Part shown: positions 9,961 through 17,000 of the stretch, in pieces | Numbering within the stretch: position 1 is the first letter of the stretch | Layout: each line of letters begins with the position of its first letter | From: Clostridium sp. UBA6640 | Lineage (GTDB): Bacteria > Bacillota > Clostridia > Clostridiales > Clostridiaceae | Direction: 5' to 3' | Length of the DNA: 17,130 nt | Assembly: GCF_002455975.1 (NCBI RefSeq) | Contig: NZ_DKLM01000113.1 | Location: forward strand, 1-17,130 | Translations under genes and position numbers: made by a program | The notes under the pieces: generated by a model | What the model saw: the letters and a program-made list of their open reading frames with translations, nothing else | Told to the model about the DNA's origin: nothing | The model's database searches: none

Positions 9961-10016
9961 AAATAAAACATTTTTTTAAATATTTACCATTTATATCTAA
10001 ATAAATTGTTTAAAAA

Positions 10017-10032
10017 TAGAGTAGACACTCTA
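10017..10032 (-). terminator. Possible weak terminator downstream of map
   Basis: A six-base-pair stem TAGAGT/ACTCTA with a 4-base loop is followed on the minus strand by TTTTTAAAC. It is short, has only two G-C pairs and lies about 180 bases after the map stop, so it is a tentative call. Confidence 0.3.
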
Positions 10033-10212
10033 ATATAGATATTATGCTTTAAAATAATTATGATCTACTATACTTCTTCTTAAAAATTGCTACTAAATTA
10101 AAAAATGAGAAATTTAAAAATAAGTTTTTAATTATATTAATTTAGTACCGCTTTCGTTTAGAAATCACATTATTTTAAAACATAATGAAAATACAAGTAT
10201 CTACTCAAATTT

Positions 10213-11079
10213 TTATGTCAAGATTTCATATCCATTTTCAGTAACTCTTATAGTATGCTCCCACTGAGCAGATAATGAGTTATCTTTTGTAACTGCAGTC
10301 CAATTATCTTCAAGTATTACAACCTCAGGCTTTCCTATGTTAATCATAGGTTCAATAGTTAAAGTCATGTTTGGAAGTAGTATCATACCTTCGCCTGGTC
10401 TTCCTATATGGGCTACAAAAGGTTCTTCATGAAACTCCACTCCTACTCCATGGCCGCCAAAATCATATACTACAGAATATCCATGGCTTTCAGCATGTTT
10501 TTGAATAGCATGCCCTATATCTCCAATAGTCTTATAAGGTTTAACTTGCTCTATTCCTATTTCTAAACACTCTTTTGCAACTTTTACAAGATTTTTAGCT
10601 TCTTCTGATGCTTCCCCTATAATATACATTCTACTTGCATCTCCATAATATCCATCTAAAATAGAAGTAACATCTACATTAACAATGTCCCCATCCTTTA
10701 ATATAGTTTTTTCATCTGGAATACCATGGCATACTACATTATCTATAGAAACGCACGTACTTTTAGGATATCCATGATATCCTAATGTAGCAGGGTATCC
10801 TCCATGTGAAATTGTATATTCATGTATCCATGTATTAATTTCTTCTGTACTAATACCTGATTTTATTTTCTCACCTACCATATCTAATATATCCCTAGTA
10901 AGCTTACCTGCCTTTCTAATTCCATCTATTTGTTCTTCACTTTTCATGATATCTCTAGGTATTGTATATCCCACTTTAAGCTCTAATTTTTCTAAAAATT
11001 CATCCTGACTCATATGACATTTTTTATATTTTTTTCCACTTCCGCACCAACAAATATCATTTCTATTAAATTTGTTCAT
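10213..11079 (-). CDS. map: Type I methionine aminopeptidase with N-terminal SEC-C motif
   Basis: Removes the N-terminal methionine from nascent cytosolic proteins. It has 288 residues, longer than the roughly 250 of the minimal type I enzyme because of an N-terminal SEC-C zinc motif: C10, C12, C21, H22 (CWCGSGKKYKKCH). The same motif type ends SecA and in clostridial MetAPs is thought to help ribosome or nucleic-acid contact. All five metal ligands of the pita-bread fold are visible: D136 (NVDVT), D147 (GDASR), H210 (GGHGVG), E243 (TIEPM) and E274 (WEHTI). The substrate-contact histidines H118 (CHGIPD) and H217 (FHEEP) are also kept. The ATG has a perfect AGGAGG at 11087-11092 with 7-base spacing. 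It is flanked by terminator-like elements and so is probably transcribed alone. In many Firmicutes map sits in the secY-adk-map-infA cluster; here it is unlinked, which suggests a second or relocated copy. Confidence 0.95.
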   Translation of the reverse strand: MNKFNRNDICWCGSGKKYKKCHMSQDEFLEKLELKVGYTIPRDIMKSEEQIDGIRKAGKLTRDILDMVGEKIKSGISTEEINTWIHEYTISHGGYPATLGYHGYPKSTCVSIDNVVCHGIPDEKTILKDGDIVNVDVTSILDGYYGDASRMYIIGEASEEAKNLVKVAKECLEIGIEQVKPYKTIGDIGHAIQKHAESHGYSVVYDFGGHGVGVEFHEEPFVAHIGRPGEGMILLPNMTLTIEPMINIGKPEVVILEDNWTAVTKDNSLSAQWEHTIRVTENGYEILT

Positions 11080-11102
11080 TTTTTTTCCTCCTAATTATAG
11101 AA

Positions 11103-11124
11103 AATAAGGTAGCTTAACCTTATT
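11103..11124 (-). promoter_or_regulatory. Leader hairpin just upstream of the map ribosome binding site
   Basis: A perfect 8-base-pair stem, AATAAGGT/ACCTTATT, encloses a 6-base loop. It ends about 10 bases before the AGGAGG of map. On the minus strand it is followed by TTCT, too short a U-tract for a confident terminator. It could stabilise the leader, modulate initiation or act as a weak attenuator. Confidence 0.35.
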
Positions 11125-11196
11125 ATTATAAAGCTTATCTATGTTAAATGTATTTAAATACAATATAAATATTTGGATTTATAATACATAAATTAT

Positions 11197-11224
11197 ATTA
11201 TAGTTTTAATATTTTATTACTCAA
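11197..11224 (-). promoter_or_regulatory. Candidate sigma-A promoter for map
   Basis: On the minus strand, -35 TTGAGT (11219-11224) and a perfect -10 TATAAT (11197-11202) are separated by 16 bases. The predicted start near 11190 gives a leader of about 110 bases that contains a 14-base palindrome (11149-11162, TGTATTTAAATACA) and the hairpin at 11103-11124. Such AT-rich DNA yields chance matches, hence the moderate confidence. Confidence 0.5.
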
Positions 11225-11394
11225 CTATTCCTAAATGACTTATTATAATAAATGTAATACAATTTTTAAAATAAAAATTAGTTATTAATATATATAACTT
11301 GAAACTTATTTTTCACTCACTATGTAAATTTAAAATTAATAAGAAATTTTAAAAAATATATCAATATACTTACTAAGTTTGAAGTTTAAATAAA

Positions 11395-11413
11395 GCTAAG
11401 GAAACTCCTTAGC
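11395..11413 (-). terminator. Intrinsic terminator of the amidase-like gene
   Basis: An 8-base-pair perfect stem GCTAAGGA/TCCTTAGC with a 3-base loop is followed on the minus strand by TTTATTTAAAC. It lies about 60 bases after the stop codon of the amidase-like gene. This is one of the few GC-containing stems in the intergenic DNA, which supports a real function. Confidence 0.7.
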
Positions 11414-11473
11414 CCTACTTTAGATATCTTTTTAAAAATAACTAATCAATATACTATACCTATTTTATAATAT

Positions 11474-12127
11474 TTACTCAATATGATAGATATATATATA
11501 CCTAGTTTCTTTATTTTGTAATAACTTTAAATAATCATATAAGGACACATTCTTTCTGTTTACACTATGTTGTGATTTAAATAAATCATTTTGACCAAGA
11601 ACTAAATTATATTCTTTTGCATGTATAACTTGAGAGTGATACGGATGATTATAATTCTCAGGATCTCCATATTGAACTACATCCCCTATTTCAAGAAAAT
11701 CATATAATGAATTAAAGTTATTCAGTGCTTCTAATACTGTCATTTTTTTAAATACCCTAGCAGCATTTTGACCAAATCCATCTTCATTACCCCAGTATCG
11801 CTTAAAATATCTTGCACTTCTCCAGCTCAAAGATATTTTTTTTAATTGTTTTTCATCATTTGTATAACAAAACCAACTTTGATAGCTGCCATAATCTTGA
11901 CCTATATTTTTCATACCACCTGCTACTAAAACTTGTGATACAAAATTTGTGCAGTCATCGCCTTTAAATAAAGGATATTTATTATTAGGACTTTCTGCAT
12001 GCATCTCAGCATAAGTTTTTGCAGCCTCTCTATTATACTTTCCAGCTCTCTTGTTGCTTTTTTTATCATTAAGTAGAGGGTTAATTATGTTTTCCTTAAT
12101 TTCGCGTGCCATATTTCTAAAACTCAA
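11474..12127 (-). CDS. Putative amidase-domain protein (Amidase_6, CHAP/NlpC-like fold), no signal peptide
   Basis: Encodes 217 residues. The family signature is visible: YNREAAKTYAEMHA (31-44), the nucleophile region DDCTNFVSQVLVAGG with C59, a W-rich centre (SWF 84-86, SWR 101-103), GDVVQY (148-153), H164 in YHSQVIH and QHSVN (186-190). These match Amidase_6-type putative cysteine amidases found in sporulating Firmicutes and presumed to cut peptidoglycan peptide bonds; the substrate here is unknown. The N-terminus is hydrophilic and lysine-rich with no signal peptide or membrane segment, so export is not explained. The start is TTG, supported by AGGTGG at 12132-12137; the in-frame ATG five codons later would lie 19 bases from that site. 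A candidate promoter lies upstream and a clear terminator downstream, so it may be transcribed alone or together with the degV-type gene 76 bases upstream. Confidence 0.8.
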   Translation of the reverse strand: MSFRNMAREIKENIINPLLNDKKSNKRAGKYNREAAKTYAEMHAESPNNKYPLFKGDDCTNFVSQVLVAGGMKNIGQDYGSYQSWFCYTNDEKQLKKISLSWRSARYFKRYWGNEDGFGQNAARVFKKMTVLEALNNFNSLYDFLEIGDVVQYGDPENYNHPYHSQVIHAKEYNLVLGQNDLFKSQHSVNRKNVSLYDYLKLLQNKETRYIYIYHIE

Positions 12128-12131
12128 ATTA

Positions 12132-12137
12132 CCACCT
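12132..12137 (-). promoter_or_regulatory. Ribosome binding site favouring the TTG start of the amidase-like gene
   Basis: AGGTGG on the minus strand ends four bases before TTG (12125-12127). AGGTG pairs with the 3' part of the extended anti-Shine-Dalgarno, which gives workable spacing. No equally good site precedes the downstream ATG. Confidence 0.55.
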
Positions 12138-12159
12138 ACTTATTATTCCTATTATTAAT

Positions 12160-12188
12160 TATATACGCAACTATATATAATTTGTTAA
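12160..12188 (-). promoter_or_regulatory. Candidate promoter for the amidase-like gene
   Basis: On the minus strand TTAACA (12183-12188) and TATATA (12160-12165) are 17 bases apart; an overlapping perfect TATAAT (12158-12163) would have a 19-base spacer. It sits in the 76-base gap after the DegV-family gene, where no terminator hairpin is visible, so read-through from upstream is also possible. Confidence 0.4.
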
Positions 12189-12203
12189 CTAATATTTTCT
12201 ATA

Positions 12204-13085
12204 CTAAACTTTTTCTCTTAATTTTCCCATGAAAAATAATCCAACCATATCTGGTCCTGTATGACTAGTAATTATAGTTCCTTCTTCATTAGTTATTACT
12301 TTTTCCACATTATCAAATTTTCTTATTGCTTCTTCTAGAAGCTTTCCATCTTCATAATTATCTCCATAACTTATAGCCACAGTTATTTTTTCATCAGGAT
12401 TTATATTATCTTTAAATTTTTCAACTAATGTAGCTATTGCCTTTTTTGTTCCTCTTGCCTTTGAATAGCTTACTATTCGTCCCTCGTGATTTACATACAG
12501 TATAGGTTTAACATTTAAAAGACTTCCTACCACAGCTGCTGAACTTGATATTCTTCCTCCTCTTTTTAAATGTGATAAATCATTTACTGTAAAGAATGCA
12601 TGAGTTCTATTTTTTGCTTCTTCTAAAAAATCTACAATTTCATCTTTAGTTTTTCCTTGCTTCATCATTTCATAAGCATAGTATCCTAGCAATCCCTCTC
12701 CTAAACTAGCAGACATTGAATCTATAACAGATATATCAGCACTCGGATATTCTTCTTTTATATTTTCTACAGCCATTCTAGCACTATTAACAGTACCCGA
12801 TAACATTCCACCTAAAGATATATAGATTATAGACTTGCCTTCTTTAACTAAAGGTTTAAAAGCCTCCTCAAATCTAAAACTATTTATTTGAGATGTTGTA
12901 GGCATTTCTCCTGATTTTAATGCTTCATAAAACTCCTTACGATTAAACTTTTCACCAAAGTCATCTATTACATCTTTGCCTTGATAGCTACAATTAATTC
13001 CTATACCTATGACATTTTCTTGCTTTATAAAGTCAAGAGTTACAGTACTTGCAGAGTCTATTATTAAAACTATATTTTTATTCAT
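12204..13085 (-). CDS. DegV family protein (fatty-acid-binding, FakB-like)
   Basis: Encodes 293 residues from the chosen start. DegV/FakB proteins bind one long-chain fatty acid and, with the kinase FakA, present it for phosphorylation so that exogenous fatty acids enter phospholipids. Visible signatures are VLIIDSAST (6-14), GEMPTTSQ (59-66), YISLGGMLSGTVNSA (88-102), FTVNDLSHLKRGGRISS (165-181), NVKPIL (191-196) and SHTGPDMVGLFF near the C-terminus (274-285, with H275). The frame is open 12 codons further upstream to an ATG at 13121, but GGAAGGGATG at 13091-13100 places AAGGG 8 bases before the ATG at 13085. The product then starts MNKNIVLIIDS, exactly where family members begin. No fakA lies in the window. 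The gene follows the fatty-acid synthesis operon but is separated from it by about 670 bases and a terminator. Confidence 0.9.
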   Translation of the reverse strand: MNKNIVLIIDSASTVTLDFIKQENVIGIGINCSYQGKDVIDDFGEKFNRKEFYEALKSGEMPTTSQINSFRFEEAFKPLVKEGKSIIYISLGGMLSGTVNSARMAVENIKEEYPSADISVIDSMSASLGEGLLGYYAYEMMKQGKTKDEIVDFLEEAKNRTHAFFTVNDLSHLKRGGRISSSAAVVGSLLNVKPILYVNHEGRIVSYSKARGTKKAIATLVEKFKDNINPDEKITVAISYGDNYEDGKLLEEAIRKFDNVEKVITNEEGTIITSHTGPDMVGLFFMGKLREKV

Positions 13086-13090
13086 CTTAT

Positions 13091-13100
13091 CATCCCTTCC
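13091..13100 (-). promoter_or_regulatory. Ribosome binding site that sets the DegV-family start
   Basis: GGAAGGGATG on the minus strand has its AAGGG core (13094-13098) eight bases before the ATG at 13085. It lies inside the longer open frame that begins at 13121, so it argues against that upstream ATG. Confidence 0.75.
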
Positions 13101-13142
13101 ATAAAGCCTAACCGCTTTCAATGATTACTATTTTTAAATTTT

Positions 13143-13437
13143 AAGTGTCTAAAACAAAATAGTTGCTCAAAAACTCAACGAATATTTTATATGAGACAAA
13201 TGACAACTTCTTCTAAAGTAATATGGTACAAAGTAAATTGTCATGCTAATGAATTATTTTTTCAAAATATCTCATTATAATTTTATCAAAATTTATTATC
13301 TTATTATAATATAAATTATCAATTATAATCTAAAATTAATAATTATAATCTAAAATTAATATTGATCATTTCTATCATTCGTTATTTTATTATTACAATT
13401 TATATAAAGTGTGTAAAGTAAAATAGCTATTCAAAAA
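13143..13437. repeat. Pair of diverged 31-base direct repeats
   Basis: The stretches at 13143-13173 and 13407-13437 share the pattern AAGTGT-TAAA--AAAATAG-T--TCAAAAA, about 25 of 31 positions identical. They are 264 bases apart and in the same orientation. They could be remnants of a larger duplication or paired protein sites; base composition makes some similarity expected. Confidence 0.45.
13321..13360. repeat. Exact 20-base tandem duplication
   Basis: The unit AATTATAATCTAAAATTAAT occurs twice head to tail with no mismatch (13321-13340 and 13341-13360). The copies are AT-only apart from one C each. This looks like a recent slippage or duplication event in non-coding DNA; two copies are too few to call a functional array. 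Confidence 0.9.
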
Positions 13438-13552
13438 TAATATAGTATAAAACATACCATCTAATTATCTTCTTTATCATATTTAAGTTGAATATAGTAA
13501 TATGTTATACCTATAATTAGATATTTAACCTAAAAATTCCTTTAAAAATAAT

Positions 13553-13597
13553 AAAAAGCATAAAATATCTTAAAACTTAAGATATTTTATGCTTTTT
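13553..13597 (-). terminator. Long perfect hairpin, likely terminator of the fab/acc operon
   Basis: Two perfectly complementary 21-base arms (13553-13573 and 13577-13597) enclose the loop AAC. Each strand ends in a run of five T after the GCAT/ATGC core, so it could work in both directions. On the minus strand it lies about 160 bases after the accA stop and continues as TTTTTATTATTTTTAAAGG. The stem is AT-rich, and an overlapping smaller dyad ATGCTT-TTT-AAGCAT (13589-13603) competes with it. Confidence 0.7.
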
Positions 13598-13758
13598 AAG
13601 CATTTTAAGAAATAATAAAGTAAAAATGTTAATATATTTTATATTAAATAAAGTCGTAACTTCCTCTCCTATGTCATTGTGGAAGTCTTTTCTAAATGTA
13701 ATGCAATTGTACAATATATACTATCGTGCTAACTTATCATTTCTATATGTTTTAATAT

Positions 13759-14709
13759 TTATTCAATAACTTTTCCTATTTTTCTAAACTTATAATATCT
13801 TTGTGTTAATAATGCTTCCATCGGCTCTTTTTTTAATCTAAATATTGTTTCCTCTAAATGTTTAGATATGCTGTTAGACATTTCTTCTATATCTTTATGT
13901 GCACCGCCTATTGGCTCCTTAATTATTCTATCTATAATTCCAAAGTTTAATAAATGTTCTGATGTTATTTTCATATCTTCAGCAGCTTCCTTTGCTTTTG
14001 AAGCATCCTTATAAAGAATACTTGCAAATCCTTCTGGAGATAGTATTGAATATATGGCATGTTCTAGCATCCATACTTCATCTGCTACTGCCATAGCTAA
14101 TGCTCCGCCGCTTCCACCTTCTCCTATAACTATCGATATTATAGGTACTTTTAGGCTGGACATCTCCATAAGGTTCTTTGCAATAGCCTCTCCTTGGCCT
14201 CTTTCTTCTGCACCTACACCACAAAAAGCACCAGGCGTATCTATAAAACATATAACAGGTCTTTTAAACTTTTCTGCTTGTTTCATAAGCCTTAATGCCT
14301 TCCTATATCCTTCAGCATTAGGCATTCCAAAGTTTCTCATTATATTTTCTTTAGTATTTTTTCCTTTTTGAATTCCTATTATTGTAACAGGGGTCCCTTT
14401 AAAATCGGCAATTCCACCTACAATAGCAGGATCATCTCCAAAATATCTATCTCCATGAAGCTCTATAAAATCTTTAAATACTCTTTCTATATAATCGAGA
14501 GCAGTAGGTCTTTCTACTAATCTAGCTATACTAACCTTATCCCAAGAAGTAAGGTTTTTATAGGCTTCTTTTTGCATTTTATAAAGCTTAATTTCCAACT
14601 CTTGTATATCATTATCTAAATTCATATCATTCTCAGCAGCTTGTTTTTTTAATTCCATTATATTATTTTTAAGTTCATATAATCTTTTTTCAAACTCTAA
14701 TGGTGCCAT
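13759..14709 (-). CDS. accA: Acetyl-CoA carboxylase carboxyltransferase subunit alpha
   Basis: Encodes 316 residues, the normal size for bacterial AccA. With AccD it forms the heterotetrameric carboxyltransferase that moves CO2 from carboxybiotin to acetyl-CoA, making malonyl-CoA for fatty-acid synthesis. Visible are LEFEKRLYELK at the N-terminus, HGDRYFGDD (85-93), the crotonase-fold oxyanion elements DTPGAFCGVGAEERGQ (157-172) and GEGGSGGALAMA (196-207), and ILSPEGFASIL. The GTG three codons upstream (14718) overlaps the AGGAG at 14718-14722 and cannot use it. The ATG at 14709 sits 8 bases downstream of that AGGAG and gives the family-typical MAPLEFE start. The gene begins about 30 bases after accD ends and is probably the last gene of the operon, followed by a hairpin terminator. 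Confidence 0.95.
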   Translation of the reverse strand: MAPLEFEKRLYELKNNIMELKKQAAENDMNLDNDIQELEIKLYKMQKEAYKNLTSWDKVSIARLVERPTALDYIERVFKDFIELHGDRYFGDDPAIVGGIADFKGTPVTIIGIQKGKNTKENIMRNFGMPNAEGYRKALRLMKQAEKFKRPVICFIDTPGAFCGVGAEERGQGEAIAKNLMEMSSLKVPIISIVIGEGGSGGALAMAVADEVWMLEHAIYSILSPEGFASILYKDASKAKEAAEDMKITSEHLLNFGIIDRIIKEPIGGAHKDIEEMSNSISKHLEETIFRLKKEPMEALLTQRYYKFRKIGKVIE

Positions 14710-14717
14710 AAAATTCA

Positions 14718-14722
14718 CTCCT
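14718..14722 (-). promoter_or_regulatory. Ribosome binding site deciding the accA start
   Basis: AGGAG on the minus strand is 8 bases from the ATG at 14709. Its last G is the first base of an upstream in-frame GTG, which rules that GTG out as the main start. Confidence 0.8.
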
Positions 14723-14739
14723 GTTTTATCACTGATTAA

Positions 14740-15624
14740 TTATAAATTGTGATATTTTAAAAGCTTTGATAATGTTTCTTTTAATTCGTCTCTTCTTACC
14801 ACTTTATCAATAAAACCTTTTTTTAATAAAAATTCAGCCCTTTGAAAATCATCTGGTAATTCTTCTTTAATGGTTTGCTCAATTACTCTTCTCCCTGCAA
14901 AACCAATTAATGCATTAGGTTCAGATAGTATTATATCACCAAGCATTGCAAAGCTAGCAGTTACTCCTCCTGTTGTTGGATCCGTAAGTACGGTAATATA
15001 TAAGTTGCCATCTTCGTTATGCTTTGCTATAGTTGCTGAGGTTTTTGCCATCTGCATAAGAGAATATATTCCCTCTTGCATTCTAGCACCACCTGAAGCT
15101 GTAAATATTATTATAGGCTTTTTACCTTTTGTAGCGTTTTCAATAGCCCTTGCAATCTTTTCTCCTACTACAGATCCCATACTTCCCATCATAAATCTAC
15201 TATCCATAACTCCAATTACGATATCAATACCATTAATCTTTCCTTCTCCTGTAACTACAGCTTCTTCCATATTTGTAGACTCTTTAAGTGAGGTAATTTT
15301 ATCCTCATATCCTTTAAAATTAAGAGGATTTGAAGATGTCATATATTTATCATATTCTATAAAAGTACCATTATCTATAATTTGAGAAATTCTCTCTCTT
15401 GCACTTATTCTAAAATGATGACCACAACTATCACAAACCATGTAGTTATTTTTTAAATCTCCTTTATAAAGCGCCTTACCACAATGGTTGCATTTTATCC
15501 ATAAGCCATTAGGTATATTAGGTTTACTTTGATTATCTTCATATTTAGACGAATTACCCTCAGTATTCTCCATCTTTAATTGAATATATTTATTCTTCTT
15601 AAAAAACTTATTAAACTCAAACAT
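14740..15624 (-). CDS. accD: Acetyl-CoA carboxylase carboxyltransferase subunit beta
   Basis: Encodes 294 residues. This is the zinc-ribbon subunit of the carboxyltransferase, partner of the AccA encoded next. The four zinc cysteines are C45, C48, C64 and C67 (KCNHCG and VCDSCGHH), and the crotonase-type core shows FMMGSMGSVVGEK (144-156) and SGGARMQEG (177-185). The zinc ribbon starts about 18 residues later than in E. coli AccD because of a hydrophilic, Asn/Ser/Glu-rich linker (about 17-38). An internal ATG at residue 18 would shorten it, but AGGGGG at 15632-15637 lies 7 bases before the first ATG and supports the long form. The gap to accC is only 14 bases, and the ribosome binding site lies just short of the accC stop, so accC and accD are co-transcribed and perhaps translationally coupled. 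Confidence 0.96.
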   Translation of the reverse strand: MFEFNKFFKKNKYIQLKMENTEGNSSKYEDNQSKPNIPNGLWIKCNHCGKALYKGDLKNNYMVCDSCGHHFRISARERISQIIDNGTFIEYDKYMTSSNPLNFKGYEDKITSLKESTNMEEAVVTGEGKINGIDIVIGVMDSRFMMGSMGSVVGEKIARAIENATKGKKPIIIFTASGGARMQEGIYSLMQMAKTSATIAKHNEDGNLYITVLTDPTTGGVTASFAMLGDIILSEPNALIGFAGRRVIEQTIKEELPDDFQRAEFLLKKGFIDKVVRRDELKETLSKLLKYHNL

Positions 15625-15638
15625 TGAGTTACCCCCTT

Positions 15639-16988
15639 TTAAGAGTTATAACCTAGTTCACTAGTAATAAAGCTAGTATCAAAGTCTCCACTTAAAAATT
15701 TAGGGTTACTTAAAATTTCTAATTGAAACCCTATATTAGTAGTAACTCCATCAATTATAAATTCTCCTAACGCTCTTTTCATCCTACTTATTGCTTCTTC
15801 CCTTGTTCTTCCATGTACAATAAGCTTTGCAATCATAGAATCGTAAGTAGGTGGTATAATATATCCTTGATATACTGAACTGTCTACCCTTACCCCTAAC
15901 CCTCCTGGCAAATGAAGATAATTTATTTGCCCAGGACATGGCATAAAGTTTTTACTTGGGTTTTCTGCATTTATTCTACATTCAATAGCATGACCATTTA
16001 AATTTATATCTTCTTGAGTAAATACTAAACTCTCTCCATAAGCTATTTTTATTTGTTCCTTTATTAAATCTATTCCTGTAATCATTTCTGTTATAGGATG
16101 TTCAACCTGTATTCTAGTATTCATCTCCATAAAATAATAGCTTCCATGCTTATCTAATAGAAATTCAATGGTGCCTGCATTTTTATATCCAATACTTTTA
16201 GCTGCTTTTACTGCTACTTCTCCCATTGACATTCTCAATTCTTCGGAAATAGCAGGGCCCGGAGCTTCTTCCATAACCTTTTGATTTCTTCTTTGTATTG
16301 AGCAATCTCTTTCGCCAAGATAGATAGTATTTCCATAATTATCTGCAAGTATTTGTATTTCTATATGCCTTGGCTTTTCAATAAATTTTTCAATATACAT
16401 AGAATCGTCCCCAAAAGCAGTCTTTGCCTCTGTTTTAGCAGTCTCAAAGGAAGATATTAGTTCTTCTTCATCTCTTACAATTCTTATTCCTCTTCCTCCA
16501 CCACCTGCTGATGCCTTTATCATAACAGGATATCCTATTTTTCTTGATATTTCTAAAGCACTCTGAGAATTTTCCACTATTCCATCAGAACCAGGTACTA
16601 TAGGAACATTGGCATTAATCATCATTTCTCTAGCCTTTGCTTTATTTCCCATATTCTCTATATTTTCAAAACTTGGTCCTATAAATGTTATATTACATTC
16701 CTCGCACATCTTTGCAAATTTACTATTTTCCGATAAAAATCCAAATCCGGGATGAATAGCTTCTGCTCCTGTTAATACTGTAGCACTTAATATATTTTCT
16801 TCATTTAAATAACTATCTTTAGATTTAGCAGGTCCTATACAAATTGCTTCATCTGCTAATTGAGTATGAAGTGCATCCACATCTATTTCAGAATAAACTG
16901 CTACAGTTTTTATGCCCATTTCTCTGCAAGCTCTAATAATTCTAACAGCTATTTCACCTCTATTTGCTATCAATATTTTTTTAAACAT
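15639..16988 (-). CDS. accC: Acetyl-CoA carboxylase biotin carboxylase subunit
   Basis: Encodes 449 residues, the standard length. It carboxylates biotin on the carrier AccB using bicarbonate and ATP, the first half-reaction of acetyl-CoA carboxylase. It has an ATP-grasp fold: the N-terminal KKILIANRGEIAVRIIRAC, GAEAIHPGFGFLSEN (74-88), K116, K158, the glycine-rich loop GGGGRGIR (162-169), EEAPGPA (240-246) and the active-site MEMNTRIQVEHPITE. The ATG is preceded by GGAAGG (16996-17001) at 7 bases. The start of the biotin carboxylase fold, MFKKILIANRGEI, leaves no doubt about the N-terminus. It is the first complete gene of the operon here. The biotin carrier AccB is not in the window and in related clostridia lies just upstream, before fabZ. 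Its leader carries the dyads described separately. Confidence 0.97.
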   Translation of the reverse strand: MFKKILIANRGEIAVRIIRACREMGIKTVAVYSEIDVDALHTQLADEAICIGPAKSKDSYLNEENILSATVLTGAEAIHPGFGFLSENSKFAKMCEECNITFIGPSFENIENMGNKAKAREMMINANVPIVPGSDGIVENSQSALEISRKIGYPVMIKASAGGGGRGIRIVRDEEELISSFETAKTEAKTAFGDDSMYIEKFIEKPRHIEIQILADNYGNTIYLGERDCSIQRRNQKVMEEAPGPAISEELRMSMGEVAVKAAKSIGYKNAGTIEFLLDKHGSYYFMEMNTRIQVEHPITEMITGIDLIKEQIKIAYGESLVFTQEDINLNGHAIECRINAENPSKNFMPCPGQINYLHLPGGLGVRVDSSVYQGYIIPPTYDSMIAKLIVHGRTREEAISRMKRALGEFIIDGVTTNIGFQLEILSNPKFLSGDFDTSFITSELGYNS

Positions 16989-17000
16989 AACCGTACCTTC

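Larger units (their letters stand above)
9904..10212. other. Intergenic region between map and the GGDEF-protein gene
   Basis: This gap of about 310 bases is AT-rich and contains no supported open reading frame on either strand. It holds the candidate extended -10 promoter of the GGDEF gene near its left end and a weak terminator-like hairpin near 10017-10032. I see nothing else I can name. Confidence 0.5.
11080..11473. other. Intergenic region between the amidase-like gene and map
   Basis: About 390 bases without a supportable open reading frame. Reading on the minus strand it contains, in order, the amidase gene terminator (11395-11413), a featureless AT-rich stretch, the candidate map promoter, a 14-base palindrome and the leader hairpin. 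It does not show the conserved boxes of a T-box or any riboswitch I recognise. Confidence 0.5.
13086..13758. other. Long AT-rich intergenic region between accA and the DegV-family gene
   Basis: About 670 bases with no supportable gene on either strand. It holds the accA-side terminator hairpin (13553-13597), an exact 20-base tandem repeat (13321-13360), a diverged pair of 31-base repeats (13143-13173 and 13407-13437) and a 7-base inverted repeat ATGACAA/TTGTCAT (13200-13206, 13238-13244). A short AGGAGAGG-like ribosome binding sequence near 13670 is not followed by a start codon. A promoter for the DegV-family gene should lie here, but no pair of boxes is convincing. Confidence 0.5.

Noticed and set aside
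11080..11190. T-box or metabolite riboswitch in the map leader
   Set aside because: No T-box sequence or recognised aptamer core is present; only a single simple hairpin is seen.
13086..13121. Twelve-codon longer N-terminus for the DegV-family protein
   Set aside because: The ribosome binding site lies inside this extension and points to the ATG at 13085, and DegV proteins begin right at the first strand (KNIVLIIDS).
13321..13360. CRISPR-like or iteron array
   Set aside because: There are only two head-to-tail units with no spacers, and no cas or replication genes nearby.
13603..13758. Small gene after accA preceded by AGGAGAGG
   Set aside because: No ATG, GTG or TTG follows at a workable distance, and the nearby ATG at the same site is closed by a stop after one codon.
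14710..14718. GTG start for accA three codons upstream
   Set aside because: The GTG overlaps the only Shine-Dalgarno sequence, which is ideally spaced for the ATG at 14709.
14870..15385. Open frame of 171 codons on the plus strand opposite accD
   Set aside because: It lies wholly antisense to a strongly supported accD, has no ribosome binding site I can see, and its composition is what the complement of coding DNA gives.
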